From positions 1-41,785 of the forward strand of contig BNTT01000011.1 in assembly GCA_025996815.1 (NCBI GenBank): a stretch of DNA of 41,785 nt. The letters run 5' to 3'. The position numbers and the translations under genes were made by a program. This stretch comes from Bacteroidia bacterium (lineage in GTDB: Bacteria; Bacteroidota; Bacteroidia; Bacteroidales; Azobacteroidaceae). Below are positions 8,847 to 17,973 of this stretch, one piece after another; the stretch's first letter is position 1, and each line of letters begins with the position of its first letter. Below the pieces are notes generated by a model. That model did not search any database and had not been told where the DNA came from. It saw nothing but the letters and a program-made list of their open reading frames with translations.

Positions 8847-9566
8847 ATGAAACGATTATTGTTATTATTAGTCTTAAATTTTGTTGTTTTTTCAACAGTA
8901 TTAGCAACTCAACAAATTCCAGATAAATTGATAATTGAAAAAGACACAATTTACTTGGAATCATTCCCTTTAGAAAATCTCAAGATTAAAAAAGCACCTT
9001 TCAATTATGGAGAATTTTCTTTTCCTCATACTGCGTGTTGGAGAGGGTATGTTGCAACTTGGCAGGTTATTGACGGATATTTAGTTCTTACAAAAATTGA
9101 AAAAATAGATTCTGCCAGTACTGAACTAAATATCATTGAATATCTGAAAAACAACGGTTATAATCCGAAAACAATAAATGGTTTTGTATTGGCTGATTGG
9201 TACTCAGAAACATTGAGTACTTTCTATGTTTTACCTTTTCAGTCTTTAAGAGATAGCGAAATTAGAGTAAGCAATTACAAAGAAAATGATGACAAAATAA
9301 AGTTAGTGTTTGAGAATGGAAAATTAATCAAGAATAATATTTTTCCGATAGAGAGCTACAAAATTGGAAACAAGTTATGTTGTGATATATATTTGCAGAA
9401 GAACAAACGTGTCTTAATAAATGGTATTATCAGAGCAAATAATGGAAAAATGGTTCGGCTTGAGATAATTACCGCTGAAATCAACAAAAAAATGATACAA
9501 AAAGAAACGATTACAGATTATGATAATTTTTGGGTTAATCCAAGGCATTGTAAAAAAACAGAATAA
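8847..9566 (+). CDS. Secreted hypothetical protein with CWRGYVATW motif
   Basis: I do not recognise a characterised family. From ATG 8847 the protein has 239 residues with a hydrophobic signal peptide (MKRLLLLLVLNFVVFSTVLA). The frame is also open upstream to 8763, but that adds a charged N terminus that would bury the signal. The mature part has the conserved-looking block PHTACWRGYVATWQVIDGYL and mixed beta-type sequence, with four cysteines after the signal. The gene is distinctly more AT-rich than ackA, consistent with recent arrival. It has no close partner: ackA ends 129 bases before it and a 370-base non-coding stretch follows. Confidence 0.6.
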   Translation: MKRLLLLLVLNFVVFSTVLATQQIPDKLIIEKDTIYLESFPLENLKIKKAPFNYGEFSFPHTACWRGYVATWQVIDGYLVLTKIEKIDSASTELNIIEYLKNNGYNPKTINGFVLADWYSETLSTFYVLPFQSLRDSEIRVSNYKENDDKIKLVFENGKLIKNNIFPIESYKIGNKLCCDIYLQKNKRVLINGIIRANNGKMVRLEIITAEINKKMIQKETITDYDNFWVNPRHCKKTE

Positions 9567-9860
9567 ATGAAGTGGTTTGCACAATGGCGGGTGTAGCCCG
9601 CTCAAACGGCATGGTAAGTTCAATTAGTAACGGCGGAACAATGTCATTGAAAAAGAATCAGTAACTTTGCAAAATAAATTCATAATAGAATGTCTGAATC
9701 TCACGACATAGAAAAATAGCAAAAACGTGCAGTTTTATTTTGAAATATCGGCGAAAATGTGCAAAATTTGAAAAGATAATTAGGAATCAACGATAAAAAC
9801 AACTTGGGCTGCCTATAATAAAAGAGAACTTAAAAAAAAATATTTTTGAAATAAATTCAC
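9567..9860. other. AT-rich stretch without a convincing gene
   Basis: There is no ORF of useful length. A promoter-like TAACTTTG at 9662-9669 is followed by ATG 9690 and nine codons (MSESHDIEK) before a stop. That short start resembles the N termini of AlbA_2-type ATP-binding proteins, so this may be the scar of a lost gene. The rest is AT-rich sequence leading into the fic control region. Confidence 0.3.
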
Positions 9861-9938
9861 TTTGAGCCGAAAAATAGTTGTATTTGGCTCAAAAAATTCG
9901 TATCTTTGCACCGATAAATTTAATTAAACGGCTCAAAT
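9861..9938 (+). promoter_or_regulatory. fic promoter with three operator-like half sites
   Basis: TTTGAGCC (9861-9868) and GGCTCAAA (9886-9893) form a perfect 8-bp inverted repeat. A third copy, GGCTCAAA (9930-9937), ends one base before the fic ATG. Within this array lie a TTG -33 element (9878-9880) and TATCTTTG (9901-9908), 20 bases apart. A protein bound to the sites would cover both the promoter and the start codon. Autoregulation by the Fic protein, which has a C-terminal winged helix, is the natural guess. Confidence 0.65.
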
Positions 9939-11033
9939 ATGTATAATTGGCAATTTGAAAAATGGGCGAAATTTGTTTATAATGAAGATGTTATAAACAA
10001 TAATGCGTTGAAATTCGCAGAACTGTCGGGCGAAATATTTGGTGTTTTTAAGACCTTTAATTCTGCAAAACAGCAAAACGAAATCCTCGACATTATGATT
10101 TCGGAGGCAATAAAAACGTCTGCAATAGAAGGTGAAATGCTGTCGCGAGAAGATGTTCGCTCGTCGTTTCTGAAAAAACTTGGGCTGACAACCACCATAA
10201 AAAACATTAAAGACAGGCGAGCCGAAAATGTTGTCCTGCTGATGTTGGATGTTCGCAATAATTTTCAAACAAAACTGTCCGAAAAACTAATCAAGCAGTG
10301 GCACGCAATGTTGTTTTCAAACGCAAAATACATAAATGCAGGCGTTTATCGCAGCCACGAAGAGCCAATGCAAATTATATCGGGCGCAATGGGCAAGGAA
10401 AAAGTGCATTTTGAAGCGCCGCCCTCAAAACAGGTTCCGCAAGAGATGAAAAATTTTGTACAGTGGTATAACTCATTCAAAACCAAAGAGAACATACAAA
10501 AAATTATTATCAAAACGGCAATTACACATTTGTATTTTGAGAGTATTCACCCGTTTGAAGACGGTAACGGACGTGTCGGCAGAGCGTTGATAGAAAAATG
10601 TTTGTCAGAATCTCTTGGACGACAGATAATTATGTCTATTTCGCAGATTATTGAGAAAAACAAAAATCGTTATTACGATGAACTCAAAAAAGTTCAATCA
10701 ACACTTGAAATCGACAGCTGGCTACTCTATTTTTCTGAATTACTGATTGAGGCACAGCAAAATGCAATAGATATTTTGGCGTTTTCGATAAAAAAAACAC
10801 ATTTTTTCGACCAATTCAAAGCGCAACTCAACGGGCGACAGACAAAAGTAATCAACAAAATGCTTGATGCGGGCAAAGACGGCTTTGAAGGCGGAATGAC
10901 AGCGAAAAAATACATTTCAATCGCCAAAACCACCAAAGCAACCGCCACCCGCGACTTACAGGAACTTGCAGAACTCAACATTTTAACCCAAAACCTCGCA
11001 GGACGAAGTACAAACTATATACTGAATATCTGA
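9939..11033 (+). CDS. Fic-family AMP-transferase, class II, with winged-helix C terminus
   Basis: Fic proteins transfer AMP (or a related group) from a nucleotide to a hydroxyl side chain of a target protein. The 364 residues comprise an N-terminal DUF4172-type region carrying the inhibitory motif (T60-x3-E64-G65, SAIEGE), a Fic core with the complete active site HPFEDGNGRVGR (catalytic H204), and a C-terminal helix-turn-helix of the winged type (about 285-364). With the inhibitory glutamate in the same chain, this is the self-inhibited class II, which needs no separate antitoxin. It is a single gene with its own promoter and an inverted-repeat operator directly upstream. Target unknown. Confidence 0.9.
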   Translation: MYNWQFEKWAKFVYNEDVINNNALKFAELSGEIFGVFKTFNSAKQQNEILDIMISEAIKTSAIEGEMLSREDVRSSFLKKLGLTTTIKNIKDRRAENVVLLMLDVRNNFQTKLSEKLIKQWHAMLFSNAKYINAGVYRSHEEPMQIISGAMGKEKVHFEAPPSKQVPQEMKNFVQWYNSFKTKENIQKIIIKTAITHLYFESIHPFEDGNGRVGRALIEKCLSESLGRQIIMSISQIIEKNKNRYYDELKKVQSTLEIDSWLLYFSELLIEAQQNAIDILAFSIKKTHFFDQFKAQLNGRQTKVINKMLDAGKDGFEGGMTAKKYISIAKTTKATATRDLQELAELNILTQNLAGRSTNYILNI

Positions 11034-11090
11034 ATATCAACCACTTCGCCAAGCCGCCGGACGTTATTGTGCTGACGATGAAATACTTTG

Positions 11091-12485
11091 TCAGTTTCGC
11101 TCATTGTAAACCCCAAATTCGGCAATCGCCGGTGCATCGGAGGCTTGCGTGATGACCATCCGCACTTTGCTGCCCCACACTCGGTCGAAGCGGTGAATTT
11201 TGATTTTTCCCTGCTTGCTTCCGTCAAAAATAGTTTTCCACACCCCGTTGGTGTGGGCTTCCAAGCGGTATTTTTGAATCCGCCGGTCGCGTCCGCCTTC
11301 GGTGATGACAATCATATTGAACGGCTGCTCGTTTTTGTCTAACTGCACCTCCCACCACGGCTCTTTCACCTCCGGATTGGAGTGCCACGAATCGCCGAAA
11401 TCTTCGTTGTTGGCGAAGTCCATAATCGACATATCGTTGCCCCACGACGATAGGCTTGGCTTGAATTTCGCGATGTTGGATGAGATGATGGGCTTTTCGC
11501 TCGCCGGAATTTTGGCTACCGCGCCCTCATTTTTCCACAATTTGCCAATTTCTTTCAATGCAGTCAGGGCATTGTCGTCGAATAAGCCGGCACGATTGGG
11601 TGCCACGTTGAGGATGAAATTGCAATACACCTTATTAAAAGGCACAATATTGTTGTTCACCAATTCTTTCGGGTCTTTGATGGGAGATGTGGGAAAACTC
11701 TGTTTCCAAAACCAGTGTTGCTGGATGGGGTAACAGGACAGCGCGGGCAATTGGTTGCTTTCCTTGGAAATGTTTTGTCCGGCACCTTGCTCGTAAGATT
11801 TGATGTCGGTATAAAACAGCGCACCTGCGGGATATTTCGCGGAGTTCAAATCCATCACCAAACAATTGGGCTGAATGGACTTAACCAGATAATAAATATC
11901 CTCAAACGGCACATCATCGTAGGAAATGCGCGACCACGGGGCATCCCAACCGTCGATGATGAGGGCGGTGATTTCGCCATAGTTGGTGAGCAATTCCCGC
12001 AACTGCGCCTTCACCATCTCGATGTGTTGAGGCGTGATTTGGTGCGGGCGAAGTTTGTGATGCGTGTCCAAAATCGAATAATAGAGCATCACTTTCAGCC
12101 CTTCGGCACGAAAAGCGTCCGCATATTGGCGCACCACGTCCTTTTTATACGGGCTGTGCATCACATTGTAGTCGGTCGTCTTCGTATCCCAGATACAAAA
12201 CCCGCTGTGGTGCTTCGTAGTGAGGCATCCATAGCTCATGTTGGCAGACTTGGCAGCCTTCGCCCATTGCGAACAATCCAATTTGGTCGGATTGAAAATG
12301 GCAGGCGAAGCATCCGGGTCAGCCCAATCGTCGGGCATGTAGGTCGGAATGTTGTAATGAATAAACATCCCAAACCGCAGGTCGACGAACTCCTGTTGCA
12401 GTTCGCTCAATGATTTCAACTGAGCCAACGCAGCACTCAATGGCAGCATCAATGCCGCTAAAGAAATAATAACAATTTTTCGCAT
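11091..12485 (-). CDS. Secreted alpha-L-fucosidase, GH29, with discoidin-like domain
   Basis: It removes alpha-linked L-fucose from glycans. The 464 residues include a signal peptide (cleavage near ALAQ, residue 22) and a (beta/alpha)8 catalytic domain to about 330 with FGMFIHYN, KHHSGF (91-96) and the nucleophile region ALIIDGWD, where D178 is the likely nucleophile. A C-terminal F5/8 type C-like carbohydrate-binding domain follows (about 345-460; WWEVQL, IQKYRLEA). It is the last gene of a minus-strand operon with two GH92 genes, separated from the preceding one by 128 bases holding a dispersed repeat. Exact linkage specificity cannot be read from sequence. Confidence 0.9.
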   Translation of the reverse strand: MRKIVIISLAALMLPLSAALAQLKSLSELQQEFVDLRFGMFIHYNIPTYMPDDWADPDASPAIFNPTKLDCSQWAKAAKSANMSYGCLTTKHHSGFCIWDTKTTDYNVMHSPYKKDVVRQYADAFRAEGLKVMLYYSILDTHHKLRPHQITPQHIEMVKAQLRELLTNYGEITALIIDGWDAPWSRISYDDVPFEDIYYLVKSIQPNCLVMDLNSAKYPAGALFYTDIKSYEQGAGQNISKESNQLPALSCYPIQQHWFWKQSFPTSPIKDPKELVNNNIVPFNKVYCNFILNVAPNRAGLFDDNALTALKEIGKLWKNEGAVAKIPASEKPIISSNIAKFKPSLSSWGNDMSIMDFANNEDFGDSWHSNPEVKEPWWEVQLDKNEQPFNMIVITEGGRDRRIQKYRLEAHTNGVWKTIFDGSKQGKIKIHRFDRVWGSKVRMVITQASDAPAIAEFGVYNERN

Positions 12486-12524
12486 ACTGTTTTAATTTTT
12501 AATTTTATATATTCTCATTTTTTT

Positions 12525-12619
12525 GTCTGAACCTTGATTTTTACAAGATTAAGAAGATTGCCAAGATTAACGGAAATCTATCCTGTAAATCCTAAAATCC
12601 TGTAAATCCTGATTCAGAC
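12525..12619. repeat. Dispersed repeat with terminal inverted repeats, overlapping a gene end
   Basis: Ends GTCTGAA (12525-12531) and TTCAGAC (12613-12619) are inverted. The interior is made of near-repeats of AATCCTGTAAATCCT type on one side and AAGATTAAGAAGATTG type on the other. I recognise this as resembling a repeat dispersed in many environmental genomes. It lies in the gap between the GH29 and GH92-BSP genes and supplies the TGA stop of the latter (12614-12616). Confidence 0.65.
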
Positions 12620-15600
12620 ATCCCCAACATCTACCATATATTCCCGCCAGAGGGCATCTATTCCGTACTTTGCGTCATCACCAAAAATATGTTTAAACGC
12701 CGCTTCAAACGACCACGGGACTACTTCGAGTGTCGAGCGATTGAATTTGCGGAGGAAATCGGGGTCTTTCGTTTGGCTTAGCCAATAGAGGAAATAGCCT
12801 GTTGTGCGGTAGCCTTTCAGGTAATCGCCACCCTTGGGGCGGTCTGTGGAGTCGAACGTACCAAACGCGCCGCACGCCACGCGCACGGCATCTGCCATCC
12901 CTTCGATGAATGCCCAATATTGTCCGCCGTCGGAATAGGTGCCGCAGCCTTGCGGCTCAAGTTGGTAGGCGTGCGTCAGTTCGTGGTAGAGCACGCCGCG
13001 CGTTTCGTAATCCAATTTCGCCGTGTCGCCGCCCGCAAAGTTTTTTTCAATCCAGCGGGTGCTATAGACGATGTGGATGTGCTCGCCGTGACCGCCTTTG
13101 GCTGAAATGCCGTCGTAATCCTTCAATTCATAGTGAATGATTTTGAGTTTCGGGATGCTGTCGGTCGGCGAAAAATAGAGCGTTTTCAACACCTGCAAGG
13201 CATTTTCTTTGATGTAGGCATCCGGATTGGGGATGATGCGGGCATAGATTTTCGAGCCGTCCGTTTCGGGGGCTTTATCGACAAAATCGACGTTGCCGAC
13301 AAAATAATTGTCCCAATCGCCCTGTCGGGTCAATGAATAGGGCTTGGCATCTGCCGCCAATCCCCTGCTTTTGTTGGGCGCGGATGCCATCTCAAACACT
13401 ATTTCGCCGCCGTTCATGATGTCGGCGTGGCGGATGTAAAGTTTGTCGTAGGGCTTCCCGTTCAGTTTCACCGACTTGACGTAGCGATTTTTGTCGCTCA
13501 CTTTGGGGGCTTTGACGACCAGCGTTTTGCCGTTGCCGAGTTGGAGTTTCAGTTCGGGCAGGTAGGGCGCGCCCAGCACATATTCGTCGCTGCCGGGGCA
13601 AACGGGGTAAAAGCCCATCGCGGAGAAGATATACCACGCCGACATTTGCCCGCAGTCGTCGTTGCCGCACAAGCCGTCGATGTCGTTTTTGTACATCCGG
13701 TTGAGGATTTCCCGCGTCCAATATTGCGTTTCCCACGGCTGCGAAGTCCACGCATACAGATAGGGGATGTGGTGGCTTGGCTCGTTGCCGTGCACATATC
13801 CGCCCAGAATGCCCTCTTTCGTGATGTCTTCGTTGTCGGCATAGTATTGGGCGGGCAAGTCGCGGAGGAAGAGCGAATCCAATTTGTTCAAAAACTGCTT
13901 TTCGCCACCCATCGCCGCCATCAGTCCTGCCACATCGTGCGGGACATAAAAACTGTAATTCCACGAATTGCCTTCGATGAAACCCTCGCCGGAGGTGTTG
14001 AGGGCATCGAAATTGGGCTTCCATTTGCCGTTTCTGAATTTCCCGCGCGCAAAACCCACTTGCGGGTCGAGCACATGGCGGTAGTTCAAAGCCCGCTTCC
14101 GGTAGGTGTCTGCAAGTGCCTGATTGCCTGCTCGTTGCGCCAGCGAATAGATTGTCCAATCGTCGTAGGCATATTCCAGCGTGACCGAAGCGGCATTTCC
14201 GCTCTTTTCCAGCGGCACATATCCCAATGCAACATAGTCTTTTATCCCATCGTAATAGGCAAGATTGGAACTGCTCACCATCGCCTCGAGCAATTGAGCC
14301 GCATCCAATTTGGCTCCTTTGGCGTAGGCATCGGAAAGCACCGGCGCGGCATGGTAGCCAATCATACACCAGTTTTCATTCGCATTGTGCGACCACACCG
14401 GCAAGGCTTTGTGGACGCTCTGCTCGTAATGTTTCAACATCGACCTGACCATATCGGCATTGCGCTCGGGGTAAAAAATGTTGAAATAGGGGTGCAGGGC
14501 GCGGTAGGTGTCCCACAGCGAGAAAACGGTGTAGTTGGCAAAGCCGTCCGCCTGATGAATGTTGTGGTCAAGCCCCCGATACTGCCCGTCCACGTCCATA
14601 TACACAGACGGATTTATCATCGTGTGGTAGAGGGAGGTGTAGAACATGGTGCTTTGGTCGGTGGTGCCACCCACTTCAAACCGACTAAATTCGTTGTCCC
14701 ATTTCGTTTGTGTCTGTGCCAAAATCTCGGCAAAAGAGCGACCGGCTGTTTCTGCTTCCAGATTTTTCAACGCGCCGGCGGTGCTGACTGCCGAGAGGGC
14801 TACTTTCACCTCAATTTCGGGAGTCGCAGGGTCAAATTCAAAGTACGACACAACCTTGTGCCCCGCTATTTCAGGAAAATTATGTTTCAGGTCAAATCGC
14901 CGCCAAAAGCCACTGTATGCCACTTTTTGCTTGTCCTCATAGCCATAATTGACGATGGGTTTCGACAGTGCGATGGCAAAATAGGTGTAATTTGTTCGCG
15001 CCCAGCCATTTGTGATTCGATAGCCGGTCAGCAGCGTGTCGTTTTCCACGCGGAGGTATGCCCAGAGGGTTTTGCCGTCGTAGTTGTAGATGCCGTGATT
15101 CAAATCGAGGATGATGCGCTGATTTTTGCCTGCCGGAAAGGTGTATTTATGCACGCCGGTGCGCTCTGTGGCGGTGAGTTGCGCCTTGATGCCGTGCTCC
15201 GACAGCAGTACTTCGTAGTATCCGGGTTGGGCTTTTTCCGTATCGTGCGAAAACCGTGAACGGTAGCCGCTCTCCGGCTTGTCTGCCGTGCCCGGATTGA
15301 GTTGCAAGTCGCCGGTGGTTGGCATAATCAGGATGTCGCCCAAGTCGGAATGTCCCGTGCCGCTGAAATGGGTGTGGCTGAAGCCCACGATGGTTGGGTC
15401 GCCGTATTGATAGCCCGCGCAGTATTCATACACCTTTTTCTGATACACGCCGCCCACATTGTGGGGGATGGTGTCGGTGTCGGGACTGAGTTGCACGATG
15501 CCGAAGGGTGCGCACGCGCCGGGGAAGGTGTGCCCCATGCCGTTTGTGCCGATAAATGGGTTCACCTGTTCGAGAGGTCGCTTTTGCGCCTGCCCCACCA

Positions 15601-15652
15601 GAGGGAGCAGGCACATCGCGACGATGGGCACATATCTTACTAATTTGTTCAT
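12614..15652 (-). CDS. GH92 alpha-mannosidase fused to BSP-type metallopeptidase domain
   Basis: A 1012-residue secreted protein (signal MNKLVRYVPIVAMCLLPLVG). Residues about 25-755 are a complete GH92 exo-alpha-mannosidase, a calcium-dependent inverting family, with the acid-bearing motif HGNEPSHH (E624) and GNDDCGQMSAWYIFSAMGFYPVCPG. After a linker (about 756-790) comes a basic-secretory-protein-type domain with the zinc motif H890-E-L-T-H894 and the family block FIEGMADAVR. The fusion would couple demannosylation to peptide cleavage on the same glycoprotein; that coupling is inference. GH92 enzymes usually end near 750-780 residues, so the extra domain is real. It is the second gene of the operon, 12 bases after the upstream GH92. 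The last codons and stop lie in a dispersed repeat. Confidence 0.9.
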   Translation of the reverse strand: MNKLVRYVPIVAMCLLPLVGQAQKRPLEQVNPFIGTNGMGHTFPGACAPFGIVQLSPDTDTIPHNVGGVYQKKVYEYCAGYQYGDPTIVGFSHTHFSGTGHSDLGDILIMPTTGDLQLNPGTADKPESGYRSRFSHDTEKAQPGYYEVLLSEHGIKAQLTATERTGVHKYTFPAGKNQRIILDLNHGIYNYDGKTLWAYLRVENDTLLTGYRITNGWARTNYTYFAIALSKPIVNYGYEDKQKVAYSGFWRRFDLKHNFPEIAGHKVVSYFEFDPATPEIEVKVALSAVSTAGALKNLEAETAGRSFAEILAQTQTKWDNEFSRFEVGGTTDQSTMFYTSLYHTMINPSVYMDVDGQYRGLDHNIHQADGFANYTVFSLWDTYRALHPYFNIFYPERNADMVRSMLKHYEQSVHKALPVWSHNANENWCMIGYHAAPVLSDAYAKGAKLDAAQLLEAMVSSSNLAYYDGIKDYVALGYVPLEKSGNAASVTLEYAYDDWTIYSLAQRAGNQALADTYRKRALNYRHVLDPQVGFARGKFRNGKWKPNFDALNTSGEGFIEGNSWNYSFYVPHDVAGLMAAMGGEKQFLNKLDSLFLRDLPAQYYADNEDITKEGILGGYVHGNEPSHHIPYLYAWTSQPWETQYWTREILNRMYKNDIDGLCGNDDCGQMSAWYIFSAMGFYPVCPGSDEYVLGAPYLPELKLQLGNGKTLVVKAPKVSDKNRYVKSVKLNGKPYDKLYIRHADIMNGGEIVFEMASAPNKSRGLAADAKPYSLTRQGDWDNYFVGNVDFVDKAPETDGSKIYARIIPNPDAYIKENALQVLKTLYFSPTDSIPKLKIIHYELKDYDGISAKGGHGEHIHIVYSTRWIEKNFAGGDTAKLDYETRGVLYHELTHAYQLEPQGCGTYSDGGQYWAFIEGMADAVRVACGAFGTFDSTDRPKGGDYLKGYRTTGYFLYWLSQTKDPDFLRKFNRSTLEVVPWSFEAAFKHIFGDDAKYGIDALWREYMVDVGDV

Positions 15653-15664
15653 CTTATTTGTTGT

Positions 15665-17905
15665 TTATTCGCGGCTTAACGAATACGGTGCGTCATCCGC
15701 ATTGATTCCCCGCCGGAAATTGGGCGTTTCGCTCATCTTCACGTCCACTTTTCCGCCACGAAGGACATCCGCATATTTCACGAAGTTGTGCGGGTATGAA
15801 AATCCGTCAAGAGTCAGACTTTCCACATAGCGGGTGCTTGCCGTGTTGTTCGGCGCATCAATTTCTATGGTGTTGCCATTTTCCAAGTGGATTTTTGCGT
15901 GCTTGAATAGCGGCGAGCCGAACACGTATTCGTCCGAAGCGGGGCACACGGGGTAAAATCCCAACGCGGAGAAGACATACCACGCCGAAGTCTGCCCGTT
16001 GTCTTCATCGCCACAATAGCCGTCGGGAGCCGCCGAATAGAGTTTATCCATCGTTTCGCGCAACCAATACTGCGCCTTCCAAGGCTCTTTGGCATAGTTG
16101 TAGAGGTAAATCATGTGCTGGATGGGCTGATTGCCGTGCGCATAATTGCCCATATTCATAATCTGCATCTCGCGAATTTCGTGGATGACACCGCCATAAT
16201 AACTGTCGTCAAAGACGGGCGGCACGCTAAACACCGAATCCAGCATCGTCACAAAGGTTTTGTCGCCGCCCATGAGGTCAATCAATCCTTGCACGTCGTG
16301 GAAAACCGACCACGAATAGTGCCAACTGTTGCCCTCCGTGAAGGCATCGCCCCACTTCAAGGGGTTGAACGGCGATTGAAATTTTCCATCGGCATTCTTG
16401 CCGCGCATCAAATTACTTTCTTTGTCGAAGACATTTTTGTAGTTCAAACTGCGCTTCTTATATACGTCGATTTCTTTGGCGGGGCGACCGAGTTTCTTCC
16501 CCATCTTGTAGATACACCAGTCATCGTAGGCATATTCCAGCGTGCGCGCCACGCTCTCGTTAATCTTCACATTATAAGGCACATAGCCCAATTTGTTGTA
16601 ATGTTCATAGCCTTCCCGACCGGTAGAGCCTACTTCCGGATGCACATGATTGGCACCATATAATAAGCCCTCGAACATCTTGTTCGCATCCGCTTTGGTG
16701 ATACCTTTCAGGTAGGCATCCGCCACCACCGAAGCCGAATTGTTGCCCACCATACAGCCTCTGTGACCGGGACTTGCCCATTCGGGGAAAAATCCGCTCT
16801 CCAGATAGGTGTTGAGCAACCCCTCCTGCATCTTCTCGCCCATCGACGGATAAATCAGGTTTACGAAGGGGAAAAGGCAACGGAAAGTATCCCAGAAGCC
16901 GGTGTCGGTGAACATATAGCCGGGCAAAACCTTCCCGTTGAAAGGACTGTAATGCACCACCTTCCCCGCCGCATCAATTTCAAAAAGGCTGCGTGGGAAC
17001 AGCGTGGAGCGGTAGAGGCAGGAATAAAACGTGCGCAAATTGTCGGTGTTGTCGTCCGCGATTTCGATACGCCCCAGCACCTCGTTCCAGCGATTGCGAC
17101 CGGCAGCTTTCACCTCGTCAAACGTCTTGCTGCCCAACTCTTTAAGGTTGATTTCCGCCTGTTCGGGGCTGATGAACGACGATGCAACGCGGGCGTGCAC
17201 TAATTCGCCTTTTCGAGTTGCAAAACCGATGATAGCCCCCGCGTGGTCGCCCTCTATCGCCTTTTGAAAAGTGAACGGCTTGTCGAACACCACCACGAAA
17301 TAGTTTTTGAAATTAGCGGGCACGCCGCCGCTGTTGCGCGTGGTGTAGCCAATAATCTTGTTTTCTGCGCGAATAATCTTGGTGTAAGAGCCTTTGTCGA
17401 AGGCATCCACCACAACAAAAGATTTGTCGGTTTCGGGAAACGTGAAGCGAAACATCGCCGCGCGCTCGGTGGGCGTAATCTCCGTAACCACATCGTGCTC
17501 AGCAAGATACACGCGATAGTAGTGCGGCTGAGCCACTTCCGCCTTGTGCGAAAACCAACTTGCCCGCTTCTCCTCGTCAAATTCGGGCACGCCCGTGACC
17601 GGCATAAGCGAGAACTGCCCGTAGTCGTTTATCCACGGGCTGGGCTGATGCGTCTGTTTAAACCCGCGAATCTTGTTGGCGGTATAAACATACGCCCAAC
17701 CATCGCCCATCTTGCCCGTCTGAGGCGTCCAAAAATTCATCCCCCAAGGCAAAGCGATGGCAGGATAGGTGTTGCCACTCGACAAACTGTGCGAAGACAT
17801 CGTCCCCACAAGCGTGCTCACATAATCAACCGGCTCCTTCGGAGCGGCAAAACTTGCCTGCGCAATAGCGGCAAGGCAGAGTGCTGATAAATAGATTTTT
17901 TTCAT
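15665..17905 (-). CDS. Secreted GH92 glycosidase with Glu-to-Gln at the acid position
   Basis: First gene of the glycosidase operon, 746 residues. Start chosen at 17905 because it gives a clean signal peptide (MKKIYLSALCLAAIAQASFA) and follows the promoter; the open frame upstream to 17968 passes through that promoter. It has the family blocks DGYCGDEDNGQTSAWYVFSA and GFYPVCPASDEYVFGSP. The motif that carries the general acid in classical GH92 mannosidases reads HGNQP (Q593) instead of HGNEP. In characterised GH92 proteins this replacement goes with cleavage of mannose-1-phospho-6-mannose, where the leaving group needs no protonation. I infer uncapping of phosphomannans or a related linkage rather than plain alpha-1,2-mannosidase activity. 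Confidence 0.9.
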   Translation of the reverse strand: MKKIYLSALCLAAIAQASFAAPKEPVDYVSTLVGTMSSHSLSSGNTYPAIALPWGMNFWTPQTGKMGDGWAYVYTANKIRGFKQTHQPSPWINDYGQFSLMPVTGVPEFDEEKRASWFSHKAEVAQPHYYRVYLAEHDVVTEITPTERAAMFRFTFPETDKSFVVVDAFDKGSYTKIIRAENKIIGYTTRNSGGVPANFKNYFVVVFDKPFTFQKAIEGDHAGAIIGFATRKGELVHARVASSFISPEQAEINLKELGSKTFDEVKAAGRNRWNEVLGRIEIADDNTDNLRTFYSCLYRSTLFPRSLFEIDAAGKVVHYSPFNGKVLPGYMFTDTGFWDTFRCLFPFVNLIYPSMGEKMQEGLLNTYLESGFFPEWASPGHRGCMVGNNSASVVADAYLKGITKADANKMFEGLLYGANHVHPEVGSTGREGYEHYNKLGYVPYNVKINESVARTLEYAYDDWCIYKMGKKLGRPAKEIDVYKKRSLNYKNVFDKESNLMRGKNADGKFQSPFNPLKWGDAFTEGNSWHYSWSVFHDVQGLIDLMGGDKTFVTMLDSVFSVPPVFDDSYYGGVIHEIREMQIMNMGNYAHGNQPIQHMIYLYNYAKEPWKAQYWLRETMDKLYSAAPDGYCGDEDNGQTSAWYVFSALGFYPVCPASDEYVFGSPLFKHAKIHLENGNTIEIDAPNNTASTRYVESLTLDGFSYPHNFVKYADVLRGGKVDVKMSETPNFRRGINADDAPYSLSRE

Positions 17906-17931
17906 TGTTCTATAATTATTATATTTTTTCA

Positions 17932-17963
17932 CAAAGGTAACTCTTTTTCCCCATTCCACCAAA
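17932..17963 (-). promoter_or_regulatory. Promoter of the GH92-GH92/BSP-GH29 operon
   Basis: On the minus strand TACCTTTG lies at 17939-17932 and a TTTG -33 element at 17963-17960, 20 bases apart. The start codon of the first GH92 gene is 26 bases downstream. Confidence 0.65.
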
Positions 17964-17973
17964 TGCAAAAAAC

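Noticed and set aside
9690..9719. Nine-codon ORF MSESHDIEK as a real gene
   Set aside because: Only its start resembles AlbA_2-type protein N termini; it stops after nine codons, so at best it is a remnant.
13427..15259. 610-codon open frame on the plus strand
   Set aside because: It is the complement of the GH92-BSP gene, whose protein has family motifs throughout; the antisense frame has none and stays open because of codon bias.
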